Made by a program: the position numbers and the translations under genes. From the NCBI GenBank assembly GCA_035301985.1, contig DATGTE010000017.1, forward strand, positions 1-51,529: 51,529 nt of DNA. Direction: 5' to 3'. This stretch comes from DASUXY01 sp035301985 (GTDB lineage Bacteria > Bacillota > Bacilli > Bacillales > Amphibacillaceae). A model generated the notes under the pieces. The model was given only the letters and a program-made list of their open reading frames with translations. It had not been told where the DNA came from and did not search any database. This document shows, in pieces, positions 17,129-27,200 of the stretch (position 1 is the stretch's first letter; each line of letters opens with the position of its first letter).

Positions 17129-17162
17129 GGTTGCGATGCGGCTAAACCTCTCGCAACCTTTT
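17129..17162 (+). terminator. Terminator-like hairpin between rplK and rplA
   Basis: GGTTGCGA (17129-17136) and TCGCAACC (17151-17158) form a perfect 8-bp stem with a 14-nt loop, followed by TTTT. It lies 13 nt after the rplK stop. It could end part of the rplK message; the gap to rplA (267 nt) is longer than usual. Confidence 0.65.
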
Positions 17163-17383
17163 ACTGTAAATATATAAAGCGAATGAAGATGATTCATTTC
17201 GAGGTTTATGGATCGGGTGAAGTTTCTGTCTTCATAGACAACGAACTAAAACAAGCCTAATCGGTTCAATCATGTTCAGTAGAGACCACAATCCTCACTG
17301 AATAAAGTTTCATTTATAAAAGCGTGCGAGCTTTTATACGTGGGAGGTACTACCGTTATAACCACAATAGAGGAGGAAATAAT

Positions 17384-18091
17384 ATGGCTGAAAAAGGAAA
17401 GAAGTATCAAGAATCTCTAGATCTAATTGATCGTACGAAAGCATATGAAATAGAAGAAGCTATTGAATTAGTGAAGCAGACGGCAAAGGCATCTTTTGAT
17501 GAAACGGTCGATGCAGCTTATCGTTTAGGTGTGGATCCGAAAAAAGCAGACCAACAAATTCGCGGTGCAATGGTATTGCCACACGGAACTGGAAAAACGA
17601 AAACCGTCCTTGTGTTTGCAAAAGGTGAAAAAGCAAAAGAAGCTGAAGCTGCAGGGGCCGATTACGTTGGGGACGAGGACTTAATCGCGAAGATCAATGA
17701 AGGTTGGCTCGACTTTGATGTTATTGTCGCTACACCTGACATGATGGGCGAAGTTGGTAAATTAGGACGCATTCTCGGCCCTAAAGGATTAATGCCTAAC
17801 CCAAAAACAGGTACAGTTACGTTTGAAATCGAAAAAGCTGTGAAAGAGATTAAAGCTGGAAAAGTTGAATACCGTGTTGATAAAGATGCAAACGTACATG
17901 TACCGATTGGAAAAGTTTCATTTGATCAAGAGCAATTAATTGAAAACTTCGAAGCAATTACAGAAACGATCGCTAAGGCAAGACCCCACTCTACAAAAGG
18001 TGTTTATCTCAAAAACATCGCAGTCTCATCAACGATGGGACCGGGGATTAAAGTCGATCCTTCTAAATACACTCGTGTAAAAAGTGATTGA
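17384..18091 (+). CDS. rplA: 50S ribosomal protein L1
   Basis: L1 builds the mobile L1 stalk at the E site and in many bacteria represses its own operon. The 235-residue protein is full length, with the conserved GRILGPKGLMPNPKTGTV segment and AVKEIKAGKVEYR. ATG 17384 follows GAGGAGG and gives MAEKGKKYQ; the longer in-frame extension to 17324 is not supported by homology. Its stop codon overlaps the -35 of the rplJ promoter. Confidence 0.97.
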   Translation: MAEKGKKYQESLDLIDRTKAYEIEEAIELVKQTAKASFDETVDAAYRLGVDPKKADQQIRGAMVLPHGTGKTKTVLVFAKGEKAKEAEAAGADYVGDEDLIAKINEGWLDFDVIVATPDMMGEVGKLGRILGPKGLMPNPKTGTVTFEIEKAVKEIKAGKVEYRVDKDANVHVPIGKVSFDQEQLIENFEAITETIAKARPHSTKGVYLKNIAVSSTMGPGIKVDPSKYTRVKSD

Positions 18092-18116
18092 CATCCGCCG
18101 AATGATCCGTTATAAT
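18088..18116 (+). promoter_or_regulatory. Strong promoter of rplJ-rplL
   Basis: Both hexamers are perfect: TTGACA (18088-18093) and TATAAT (18111-18116), with a 17-nt spacer. The -35 shares bases with the rplA stop codon TGA at 18089-18091. It drives the L10 leader. Confidence 0.92.
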
Positions 18117-18122
18117 GTATTG

Positions 18123-18248
18123 CGTCATAAAATATAAACGTTATACCGTAGACTCAGGTGCAACAACGCTTAATATCCTGCCGAGGTGTTTTGAAACAAA
18201 TAGGATATTTATTTGTAAAAAACCTCCATGTCTACATGGGGGTTTTTT
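18123..18248 (+). promoter_or_regulatory. L10 leader with attenuator
   Basis: The 165-nt leader before rplJ ends in a strong hairpin: AAAAAACCTCCATG (18217-18230), loop TCTA, CATGGGGGTTTTTT (18235-18248). Upstream lies a longer folded region. This layout matches the known Bacillus L10 leader, where the L10(L12)4 complex binds the RNA and favours termination, so L10 and L7/L12 supply is feedback controlled. The protein-binding part itself was not resolved by eye. Confidence 0.8.
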
Positions 18249-18287
18249 CGTTCGGTATGATGATGGAAAGTATTAGGAGGTGGAACG

Positions 18288-18788
18288 ATGTCTAGTGTAC
18301 TCGAGAAGAAAAAGCAACTTGTTCAGGAGATTACGGATAAATTTCAAAAGAGCCAATCAACCGTTCTTGTTGATTACCGTGGCTTGGATGTAGCTGCAGT
18401 TACCGAATTGCGTAAGCAACTGCGAGAAGCAGGTGTTGACTTCAAAGTGTATAAAAACACAATGTCACGCCGAGCAGCAGAAGGTGCTGAGTTGGGAGGC
18501 CTTGTTGAATCACTCGTTGGCCCGACTGCAATTGCGTTTAGTGAAGAAGATGTAGTAGCTCCAGCTAAAATCATTAATAACTTTGCAAAAGATCACGAAG
18601 CGCTGGAGATCAAAGGTGGCGTTATTGAGGGTGAGATTGCGACACTTGAGCAAATTAAAGAGCTCGCTGATTTGCCGAATTACGAAGGTATGGTTTCCAT
18701 GCTACTCAGTGTATTGCAAGCACCTATTCGCAATTTTGCATATGCTACAAAAGCGATTGCCGACCAACAAGAGGAACAGGAAGCATAA
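18288..18788 (+). CDS. rplJ: 50S ribosomal protein L10
   Basis: L10 anchors L7/L12 dimers to the stalk base. The 166-residue protein has the typical N-terminal rRNA-binding domain (STVLVDYRGLDVAAVTELRKQLR, DFKVYKNTMSRRA) and a C-terminal helix for L12 binding. AGGAGGTGG precedes the ATG. It is cotranscribed with rplL 47 nt downstream under the L10 leader. Confidence 0.97.
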   Translation: MSSVLEKKKQLVQEITDKFQKSQSTVLVDYRGLDVAAVTELRKQLREAGVDFKVYKNTMSRRAAEGAELGGLVESLVGPTAIAFSEEDVVAPAKIINNFAKDHEALEIKGGVIEGEIATLEQIKELADLPNYEGMVSMLLSVLQAPIRNFAYATKAIADQQEEQEA

Positions 18789-18835
18789 ATTTATATTTGA
18801 TTACGTATAAAATTTGAAAGCAGGAGGAATTAAAC

Positions 18836-19201
18836 ATGTCAAAAGAGGAAATTATTGATGCTATAAAAGAAATGTCTGTACTAGAATTAAATGACCTTGT
18901 TAAAGCAATTGAAGAAGAGTTCGGTGTAACAGCTGCAGCGCCTGTTGCCGTTGCTGGTGGAGCAGGTGGCGATGACGCTGCTGAGGAACAATCAGAATTT
19001 GATGTTGTACTTGAAGAAGTAGGACAGTCAAAAATTAAAGTGATCAAAGCTGTTCGTGAAATCACTGGCCTTGGCCTGAAAGATGCTAAAGATTTAGTAG
19101 ATGGAGCGCCTAACACAATCAAAGAAGGCGTCGACAAAGAAGAAGCTGAAGAAATGAAAGAGAAGCTTGAAGAAACTGGTGCTAAAGTAGAACTGAAGTA
19201 A
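18836..19201 (+). CDS. rplL: 50S ribosomal protein L7/L12
   Basis: L7/L12 is the multicopy stalk protein that recruits translation GTPases. The 121-residue acidic protein has the N-terminal dimer domain, an alanine- and glycine-rich hinge (about 36-52), and the conserved C-terminal domain (KIKVIKAVREITGLGLKDAK, APNTIKEGV). GCAGGAGG precedes the ATG. Confidence 0.98.
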   Translation: MSKEEIIDAIKEMSVLELNDLVKAIEEEFGVTAAAPVAVAGGAGGDDAAEEQSEFDVVLEEVGQSKIKVIKAVREITGLGLKDAKDLVDGAPNTIKEGVDKEEAEEMKEKLEETGAKVELK

Positions 19202-19215
19202 ACGATATTTTATAA

Positions 19216-19247
19216 GGAGCTCGTCGTCATATAAAGCGGCGGGCTCT
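19216..19247 (+). terminator. Hairpin after rplL
   Basis: GAGCTCGTCGT (19217-19227) pairs with GCGGCGGGCTC (19236-19246) through 11 pairs including three G-U. No good T run follows (CTATTTCC), so it may reduce rather than stop reading into the next gene. Confidence 0.5.
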
Positions 19248-19335
19248 CTATTTCCAACAGATAAAAAAGTTTTCCACGTGTGTTTGAACAAAATTCAACT
19301 TTCCCATGATCATAATTAAAAAAGTAGGTGCCCAA

Positions 19336-19938
19336 ATGCCTGAGCATTACTTTTCAAAAAAACCCCAATCTAAAAGTTCACCAAAGACATGGACGTACCG
19401 ATTACAAGATAAGTGGTATACGTTTACAAGCGATACAGGCGTATTTTCCAGACATGAAGTTGATTTTGGATCCAAATTATTAATTGAACAATTTAATGCA
19501 CCGAATATCCAAGGTGATATACTGGATTTAGGCTGTGGATATGGCCCGATTGGCATTGCACTCGCTGATCGTTATCGGGGTCGGAATGTCGTCATGTCAG
19601 ATATCAATGAGCGTGCACTCCAATTAGCAAAAGAAAATGCTAAACAAAATAATATAGATAATGTTGAGTTTATAAGCAGTGATCGGTTTGAGCATATCGG
19701 TAATCGTACGTTTGCCGCTATTGTAACGAACCCACCTATAAGGGCTGGGAAGAGAATTGTTCATTCCATATTTGAAGGTAGTAAATCAGCGTTGTGTGAG
19801 TGCGGAGAATTATGGATTGTCATCCAGAAGAAACAAGGAGCACCTTCAGCAAAGAAGAAGTTAAAAGAGATTTTTGGAAATGTCGAAGTTATCCATCGTC
19901 ATAAAGGCTATCATATTATGAAGGCCGTAAATGTTTGA
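19336..19938 (+). CDS. ybxB: Class I SAM-dependent methyltransferase, RsmC-like (YbxB)
   Basis: This is a predicted rRNA guanine-N2 methyltransferase of the RsmC type. The 200-residue protein has the SAM-binding motif DLGCGYGPIG and the catalytic NPPIRAGK motif of N-methyltransferases. It keeps the rplL-ybxB-rpoB position of B. subtilis. ATG 19336 (MPEHYFSKKP) matches the family start and has AGGTG upstream; the longer form from 19306 does not. The actual target base is not known from the sequence. Confidence 0.9.
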   Translation: MPEHYFSKKPQSKSSPKTWTYRLQDKWYTFTSDTGVFSRHEVDFGSKLLIEQFNAPNIQGDILDLGCGYGPIGIALADRYRGRNVVMSDINERALQLAKENAKQNNIDNVEFISSDRFEHIGNRTFAAIVTNPPIRAGKRIVHSIFEGSKSALCECGELWIVIQKKQGAPSAKKKLKEIFGNVEVIHRHKGYHIMKAVNV

Positions 19939-20519
19939 CCTTAAAAAAATGTTGTGATAGCATAGTATAATGCTAACCCTAGAAACTCTAGATGAGTGAA
20001 AAGCGTGAGAATATGACACGTATAACCTTTATGTGATATGGAAATACTGTTTAAATGTCGAAAAAATATCCGAAAATACGGATGTTTGTTTGTGCATCTG
20101 TTTATTTTCATCGTAAGCAATCATTTTTAAAAGCGATTGACTCATTGGATTTCTTATCGTTGTTACATATGTATTTCTAACATAAAATAATAGCCTATTC
20201 TTGGGGTGATGGCAAGCGGATATTTTGATATAGCACATGACGAATTGTTATCTCGATTTAACTATTTTATGATTATTTCTATTCCTTATTCTAACTATAG
20301 TTTAATGCTCATTCTATAAAAAATCCAGAAATAACTATAAAGCTGAAAGGCCTTTTTCAGCAATAATTTTCTTCTACAAGGAAGGTAATCATAAGTAAAG
20401 AAAACAGACTTTTAGCAGATGGATGCGGTAAAAAGTCCGTTTTCTATAAAATATAATCATCTTCATGTCAATTCCTAAATTACAAAATGAAAATGGAAGA
20501 AATTTGAGAGGTGAAGCAG
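19939..20519. other. Long rpoB leader region, no gene seen
   Basis: A 581-nt gap without a credible ORF. It contains a -10-like TATAAT at 19966-19971 without a good -35, a short hairpin ATCCG/CGGAT at 20068-20083, a hairpin GCTGAAA/TTTCAGC at 20341-20360, and a long terminator-like hairpin at 20401-20443. It probably is a regulatory leader for rpoB-rpoC. Confidence 0.55.
20401..20443 (+). terminator. Attenuator-like hairpin before rpoB
   Basis: AAAACAGACTTTT (20401-20413) pairs with AAAAGTCCGTTTT (20431-20443) with a single A/C mismatch; loop of about 17 nt. The right arm ends in TTTT and AT-rich sequence follows. It lies 76 nt before the rpoB start, so it could act as an attenuator. Confidence 0.55.
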
Positions 20520-23500
20520 TTGACTCATCAACTAGTTCAATATGGACGGCACCGAAAGCGTCGAAGTTATGCGCGTATCAACGAAGTGTTGGAATTACCT
20601 AATTTAATCGAAATTCAAACCGCTTCTTATCAGTGGTTCCTAGAGGAAGGTTTGAAGGAAATGTTTCAAGATATTTCCCCGATTGAAGACTTTACAGGAA
20701 AGCTATCCCTCGAATTTATTGACTATAGCTTAAGCGACCCGAAGTATCCTGTCGATGAATCGAAAGAAAGAGATGTAACGTATGATGCTCCACTTCGTGT
20801 GAAAGTTCGTTTAATTAATAATGACACAGGCGAAGTCAAAGAACAAGAAGTGTTTATGGGTGATTTCCCACTCATGACAGATACAGGAACCTTTATTATT
20901 AACGGTGCGGAACGTGTAATTGTTTCCCAGCTCGTTCGCTCTCCGAGTGTGTATTACAACGAAAAAATTGATAAAAACGGAAGAAGGGGCATCACAGCAA
21001 CTGTCATTCCGAACCGAGGTGCATGGTTAGAGTTTGAAACGGACGCTAGGGATGTTGTTCATGTCCGTATTGATCGCACACGTAAAATGCCGATTACAGT
21101 CCTTGTGCGTGCGCTAGGATTTGGTTCTGATCAAGAGATTACTGAATTGATTGGTGAGAATGAATACTTAACAAATACGTTAGAAAAAGACAATACGGAA
21201 ACAACTGAAAAAGCATTGCTTGAAATATATGAGCGGTTGCGTCCAGGAGAGCCGCCTACTGTGGACAATGCGAAGAGCTTGTTATATTCGCGTTTCTTTG
21301 ATCCGCGACGCTATGACTTGGCTCATGTTGGCCGTTATAAAATGAATAAAAAACTACACTTGAAAAACCGATTGTTTAATCAAGTGTTAGCTGAACCAAT
21401 CGTTGATCCTGAAACAGGCGAAGTGCTCGCTCAAAAAGGCGATAAACTTGAGCGTAAATTATTAAACAAACTCATCCCATATCTAGAGCGATCTGAACAT
21501 AAAGTGGGTGAGAAAATCATTGAACCAGAAGACGGTATTTTAGAAGACCCCATTTATCTACAGTCTATTAAAGTGATGGACCCTACAGATCCAGAGGGAG
21601 AGAGGGTACTGAATGTGATCGGCAATGGAGATATAGATTCTGATGTAAAAAATATTACACCAGCAGACATTCTAGCTTCCATTAGTTATTTCTTCAACTT
21701 GTTACACTTAGTTGGTTATACAGATGATATTGACCACTTAGGTAACCGCAGATTACGCTCAGTAGGCGAATTGTTACAAAATCAATTCCGGATTGGTTTA
21801 TCACGCATGGAAAGAGTTGTACGTGAGCGGATGTCGATACAAGACACATCGAGCATTACACCACAGCAATTGATTAACATTCGTCCTGTGATTGCATCGA
21901 TTAAAGAGTTTTTTGGTAGCTCACAGCTATCCCAATTCATGGATCAAACGAACCCTTTAGCAGAGTTGACGCACAAACGAAGGCTATCTGCATTAGGGCC
22001 AGGAGGTTTAACGCGAGAGCGAGCGGGTATGGAAGTGCGTGACGTTCACTACTCGCATTACGGTCGAATGTGTCCGATTGAAACGCCTGAAGGTCCAAAC
22101 ATCGGTTTAATCAACTCTTTGTCAAGCTTTGCTCGAGTGAATAAGTTTGGTTTTATTGAAACGCCTTACCGTCGAGTGGACCCAGAAACGGGTAAGGTTA
22201 CGAAGCAGATTGATTATTTGACGGCTGATGAAGAAGATAACTATGTCGTTGCACAAGCGAACGCTAAACTTGATGAAGACGGTAGATTTGTTGAAGAAGA
22301 AGTAATAACTCGTTTCCGCGGGGAAAACACGATTGTTTCTCGCAGTCAAGTGGATTATATGGATGTTTCTCCTAAACAGGTTGTATCAGCGGCTACAGCA
22401 TGTGTTCCTTTTCTTGAAAATGATGACTCAAACCGAGCTCTAATGGGTGCGAATATGCAACGTCAGGCTGTACCATTATTGACACCTGAGTCACCGATTG
22501 TAGGAACGGGTATGGAATATGTTTCTGGAAAAGATTCTGGTGCTGCAATCCTTTGTCGACATGATGGAATTGTTGAACGAGTAGAAGCGAAAGAAATAAC
22601 AGTCCGTCGTGTTTCTGATGTGGATGGAAAAGAAGTGAAAGGTGATACGGACCACTATCGTCTGCAAAAATACATTCGCTCAAACCAAGGAACTTGTTAC
22701 AACCAGCGCCCGATTGTTAAAAAAGGCGATCGTGTGCTGAAAGGTGATATTTTAGCTGATGGTCCTTCAATGGAATATGGTGAACTAGCGTTAGGTCGAA
22801 ACGTTCTTGTCGGCTTAATGACTTGGGAAGGATATAACTATGAAGATGCCATCATTATGAGTGAACGTCTAGTTAAAGATGATGACTATACGTCCATTCA
22901 CATTGAAGAATATGAATCGGAATCTCGTGATACGAAGCTTGGCCCTGAAGAAATTACGAGAGATATTCCGAATGTTGGAGAAGATGCTCTGAAAAACTTA
23001 AATGAACAAGGGATTATCCGCGTCGGTGCAGAAGTTAAAGACGGAGACATTCTCGTCGGAAAAGTGACGCCAAAAGGTGTAACTGAACTATCTGCTGAGG
23101 AACGACTTCTCCATGCGATTTTCGGTGAAAAAGCACGTGAGGTTCGCGATACGTCCTTACGCGTACCACACGGGGCAGGTGGTATTGTACATGACGTAAA
23201 AATCTTCAATCGTGAAGATGGTGATGAGTTGTCCCCGGGTGTAAACCAGCTTGTCCGCGTTTATATTGTACAGAAGCGTAAAATTGCAGAAGGAGACAAG
23301 ATGGCAGGTCGTCACGGAAACAAAGGTGTAATCGCTAAGATTTTGCCAGAAGAGGATATGCCATTTTTAGCCGACGGTACTCCGATTGACGTCATGCTTA
23401 ACCCGTTAGGTGTTCCATCACGAATGAACATCGGACAGGTGTTTGAACTTCATCTCGGAATGGCCGCTAAGAAATTGGGCCTCCACGTTTCGTCACCTGT

Positions 23501-24056
23501 ATTTGATGGTGCGACTGAGGAAGATGTATGGGATACCCTCGAGGAAGCGGGAATGCCACGTGATGCGAAGCAAGTTTTATACGACGGAAGAACGGGTGAA
23601 CCGTTTGACAACCGTGTATCCGTGGGGATTATGTACTTACTGAAACTATCTCACATGGTTGATGATAAGTTACATGCTCGCTCAACAGGTCCATACTCAC
23701 TTGTTACGCAACAGCCGCTCGGAGGAAAAGCACAATTCGGTGGGCAGCGTTTTGGAGAGATGGAGGTTTGGGCACTTGAAGCATACGGTGCTGCCTATAC
23801 ATTGCAAGAGATCTTGACTGTTAAATCTGATGACGTTGTCGGACGTGTAAAAACATACGAATCCATCGTTAAAGGTGCGAATGTTTCTGAACCAGGTGTA
23901 CCTGAATCATTTAAAGTGTTAATTAAAGAATTACAAAGCCTGGGGATGGACGTTAAAATCTTATCAAGTGATGAAACAGAGGTTGAAATCCGTGAACTAG
24001 AAGATGATGAAGCACAAACGGCGCATAAGCTTAACCTAGATGTCGAAAAAAGCTAA
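20520..24056 (+). CDS. rpoB: DNA-directed RNA polymerase subunit beta
   Basis: RpoB is one of the two large catalytic subunits. The 1178-residue protein aligns along its length with B. subtilis RpoB. The rifampicin-contact region (about 466-497, with SQLSQFMDQTNPL and THKRRLSALGPGGL) has the sensitive-type D, H and S residues. The start is TTG 20520 giving THQLVQYGRHR after the initiator, because GAGAGGTG at 20505-20512 is then 7 nt away; the in-frame GTG at 20511 lies inside that ribosome binding site. The C-terminus is shorter than in B. subtilis. Confidence 0.98.
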   Translation: MTHQLVQYGRHRKRRSYARINEVLELPNLIEIQTASYQWFLEEGLKEMFQDISPIEDFTGKLSLEFIDYSLSDPKYPVDESKERDVTYDAPLRVKVRLINNDTGEVKEQEVFMGDFPLMTDTGTFIINGAERVIVSQLVRSPSVYYNEKIDKNGRRGITATVIPNRGAWLEFETDARDVVHVRIDRTRKMPITVLVRALGFGSDQEITELIGENEYLTNTLEKDNTETTEKALLEIYERLRPGEPPTVDNAKSLLYSRFFDPRRYDLAHVGRYKMNKKLHLKNRLFNQVLAEPIVDPETGEVLAQKGDKLERKLLNKLIPYLERSEHKVGEKIIEPEDGILEDPIYLQSIKVMDPTDPEGERVLNVIGNGDIDSDVKNITPADILASISYFFNLLHLVGYTDDIDHLGNRRLRSVGELLQNQFRIGLSRMERVVRERMSIQDTSSITPQQLINIRPVIASIKEFFGSSQLSQFMDQTNPLAELTHKRRLSALGPGGLTRERAGMEVRDVHYSHYGRMCPIETPEGPNIGLINSLSSFARVNKFGFIETPYRRVDPETGKVTKQIDYLTADEEDNYVVAQANAKLDEDGRFVEEEVITRFRGENTIVSRSQVDYMDVSPKQVVSAATACVPFLENDDSNRALMGANMQRQAVPLLTPESPIVGTGMEYVSGKDSGAAILCRHDGIVERVEAKEITVRRVSDVDGKEVKGDTDHYRLQKYIRSNQGTCYNQRPIVKKGDRVLKGDILADGPSMEYGELALGRNVLVGLMTWEGYNYEDAIIMSERLVKDDDYTSIHIEEYESESRDTKLGPEEITRDIPNVGEDALKNLNEQGIIRVGAEVKDGDILVGKVTPKGVTELSAEERLLHAIFGEKAREVRDTSLRVPHGAGGIVHDVKIFNREDGDELSPGVNQLVRVYIVQKRKIAEGDKMAGRHGNKGVIAKILPEEDMPFLADGTPIDVMLNPLGVPSRMNIGQVFELHLGMAAKKLGLHVSSPVFDGATEEDVWDTLEEAGMPRDAKQVLYDGRTGEPFDNRVSVGIMYLLKLSHMVDDKLHARSTGPYSLVTQQPLGGKAQFGGQRFGEMEVWALEAYGAAYTLQEILTVKSDDVVGRVKTYESIVKGANVSEPGVPESFKVLIKELQSLGMDVKILSSDETEVEIRELEDDEAQTAHKLNLDVEKS

Positions 24057-24086
24057 ATCAAGCGATTTAGATTTAAATAAATGGTG

Positions 24087-24131
24087 AACCCGGTTTAGAG
24101 ATGGGCGAACACGCTATTTCTAAACCGGGTT
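24087..24131 (+). repeat. Perfect inverted repeat between rpoB and rpoC
   Basis: AACCCGGTTTAGA (24087-24099) is repeated exactly in reverse complement at 24119-24131; the loop is 19 nt and can pair further. No T run follows. It lies 30 nt after rpoB in a message expected to carry both genes, so an RNase III-type processing or stability element is more likely than a terminator. Confidence 0.75.
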
Positions 24132-24256
24132 GGATGGATAATGTAGTTTAGCTGGATGCATTGATTGCACATTTGATGAGTATTGTTTCTAGTCATGAGT
24201 TGTTTTTTTATAAATGTTTCAAAGTAAAATCGCACATTAAAAAGGGAGGTAGACCC

Positions 24257-27200
24257 TTGTTAGATGTAAATAATTTTGAATCTATGCAAATTGGGTTGGC
24301 TTCACCGGAGAAGATTCGTTCATGGTCTTTCGGTGAGGTGAAAAAGCCGGAAACAATCAACTATCGTACATTAAAACCGGAAAAAGATGGGTTGTTTTGT
24401 GAACGTATTTTTGGTCCGCAAAAAGACTGGGAATGTCATTGTGGAAAATATAAGCGTGTACGATATAAAGGTGTAGTCTGTGACCGTTGTGGTGTAGAAG
24501 TTACGAAGGCGAAGGTCCGTCGTGAACGCATGGGGCACATCGAGCTTGCGGCTCCTGTATCACACATTTGGTACTTTAAAGGAATTCCAAGCAGAATGGG
24601 GCTTATTTTAGACATGTCGCCCCGAGCTCTGGAAGAAGTCATTTATTTTGCAGCATATGTTGTAACAGACCCTGGTAATACGCCTTTAGAGAAAAAGCAA
24701 CTTTTATCTGAAAAAGAATACCGCGCGTATTACGATAAATACGGCCAAGCATTTAAAGCAGAGATGGGCGCAGAAGCGATGCGCAAACTATTGCAGGATG
24801 TCGACCTTGATAAAGAAGTTGAAACCTTAAAAGAAGAGTTGAAAACGATTCAGGGTCAACGTAGGACGCGAGCGATTAGGCGATTAGAAGTATTGGAAGC
24901 ATTTCGTAATTCAGGAAATGATACGTCTTGGATGGTTTTAGATGTACTGCCAGTGATTCCACCAGAACTAAGACCGATGGTTCAACTAGATGGTGGACGC
25001 TTTGCGACGTCTGATTTAAATGATTTATACCGTCGAGTGATCAATCGAAACAATCGGTTGAAACGCTTGTTGGACCTCGGAGCACCAGGCATCATTGTCC
25101 AAAATGAAAAGCGGATGTTACAAGAGTCCGTTGACGCATTGATTGATAACGGTCGTCGTGGTCGTCCGGTGACAGGACCTGGCAACCGCCCATTAAAATC
25201 TTTGTCACATATGTTAAAAGGAAAACAAGGTCGTTTTCGTCAAAACTTACTCGGAAAACGTGTTGATTACTCCGGTCGTTCGGTTATTGTTGTCGGACCG
25301 AGCTTGAAAATGTATCAATGTGGCTTACCGAAAGAAATGGCTTTAGAACTATTCAAGCCATTTGTGATGAAGGAATTAGTCGACCAAGGAATAGCACATA
25401 ACATTAAATCTGCGAAGCGAAAAGTTGAGCGTGTCCATCCAGATGTATGGGGTGTCTTAGAAGAAGTAATTAAAGAGCATCCCGTCTTACTTAACCGGGC
25501 ACCTACATTGCATAGGCTTGGCATTCAGGCCTTTGAAGCGACTCTCGTCGAAGGAAGGGCCATTCACTTACATCCACTCGTTTGTACGGCATATAACGCT
25601 GACTTTGATGGTGACCAGATGGCTGTACACGTTCCTTTATCAGCAGAAGCACAGGCTGAAGCGCGTATATTAATGTTGGCGGCCCAAAATATTTTGAATC
25701 CAAAAGATGGAAAACCTGTTGTGACGCCATCCCAGGATATGGTTTTAGGAAACTATTATCTTACATTAGAACGAGAAGGCGCAATCGGAGAAGGATATGT
25801 TTTCAAGGATACAAATGAAGCCATTATGGCTTATCAAAATGGGCATGTTCATTTGCACACACGTGTTGCCGTGCATGCTTCGGGCTTAAATAACATGACC
25901 TTTACGGAAGAGCAGAATAAACAGTATTTGCTCACAACAGTAGGAAAGTTAATCTTTAATGAAATTTTACCCGATTCGTTTCCATATATTAACGAACCTA
26001 CGAAAACAAACCTTGAAGTTCGTACCCCAGAAAAATATTTTGTGGGATATGGAACGAATTTAAAAGAAGAAATTCAATCACGCGAATTAGTGAAACCGTT
26101 CAAAAAAGGATTTCTCGGTGACATCATTTCTGAAGTTTTCAAGCGATTTAAGATTAGTGAAACATCCAAAATGCTTGACCGCATGAAGGACTTAGGGTTC
26201 CACTATGCGACAAGAGCAGGAATGACCGTCGGAATTTCCGACATTGTTGTGTATGGTGGAAAGGATAAAATACTCGAAGATGCACAACAAAAAGTAGATA
26301 ATGTGATGAAACAATTCCGCCGAGGCCTCATTACTGAAGAAGAACGTTATGATCGAGTGATTTCTATATGGTCGACGGCGAAAGATGAAGTACAGGATAA
26401 CTTAATGGAATCGTTGGATCAGCTGAATCCGATCTTTATGATGAGTGATTCAGGTGCTAGAGGTAACCCGTCTAACTTCACGCAATTAGCAGGTATGCGG
26501 GGATTGATGGCGAACCCATCCGGACGGATTATCGAGTTACCTATTAAATCAAGCTTCCGAGAAGGTCTCACGGTCTTAGAGTACTTTATTTCTACCCACG
26601 GTGCTCGTAAAGGACTAGCGGATACCGCCTTGAAGACGGCCGATTCAGGTTATTTAACTCGCCGCCTAGTGGACGTAGCTCAAGATGTCATCGTTCGCGA
26701 AGAAGATTGTGGAACAGATCGTGGTGCGTCTATATCAGCATTGATGGTCGGTGCCGAACTCATTGAACCATTGCTTGATCGGATCGTTGGTCGTACAGCA
26801 TTTGAAACGGTGAAACATCCAGAAACAGGTGAAGTCATCGTTGATGTGAATGAACTAATTTCTGAAGATCAGGCAAAAGCGATCGTGGAAGCAGGAATTG
26901 AAGAAGTAACGATTCGATCCGTATTTAACTGTAACACGAAGCACGGAGTGTGCAAGAAGTGTTACGGTCGCAACCTCGCAACAGGTGATGAAGTAGAAGT
27001 TGGTGAAGCTGTTGGTATTATCGCTGCTCAGTCCATTGGTGAACCAGGAACACAGCTAACGATGCGTACGTTCCACACAGGTGGAGTGGCAGGAGATGAT
27101 ATTACCCAAGGTTTACCACGTATCGAAGAGCTGTTCGAAGCCCGTAATCCAAAAGGTGAAGCTGTCATTAGTGAATTGGATGGAGTTGTGCTTGAGATTA

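Noticed and set aside
20029..20238. Minus-strand ORF in the rpoB leader
   Set aside because: It is short, in an AT-rich region rich in hairpins, with no ribosome binding site or homology.
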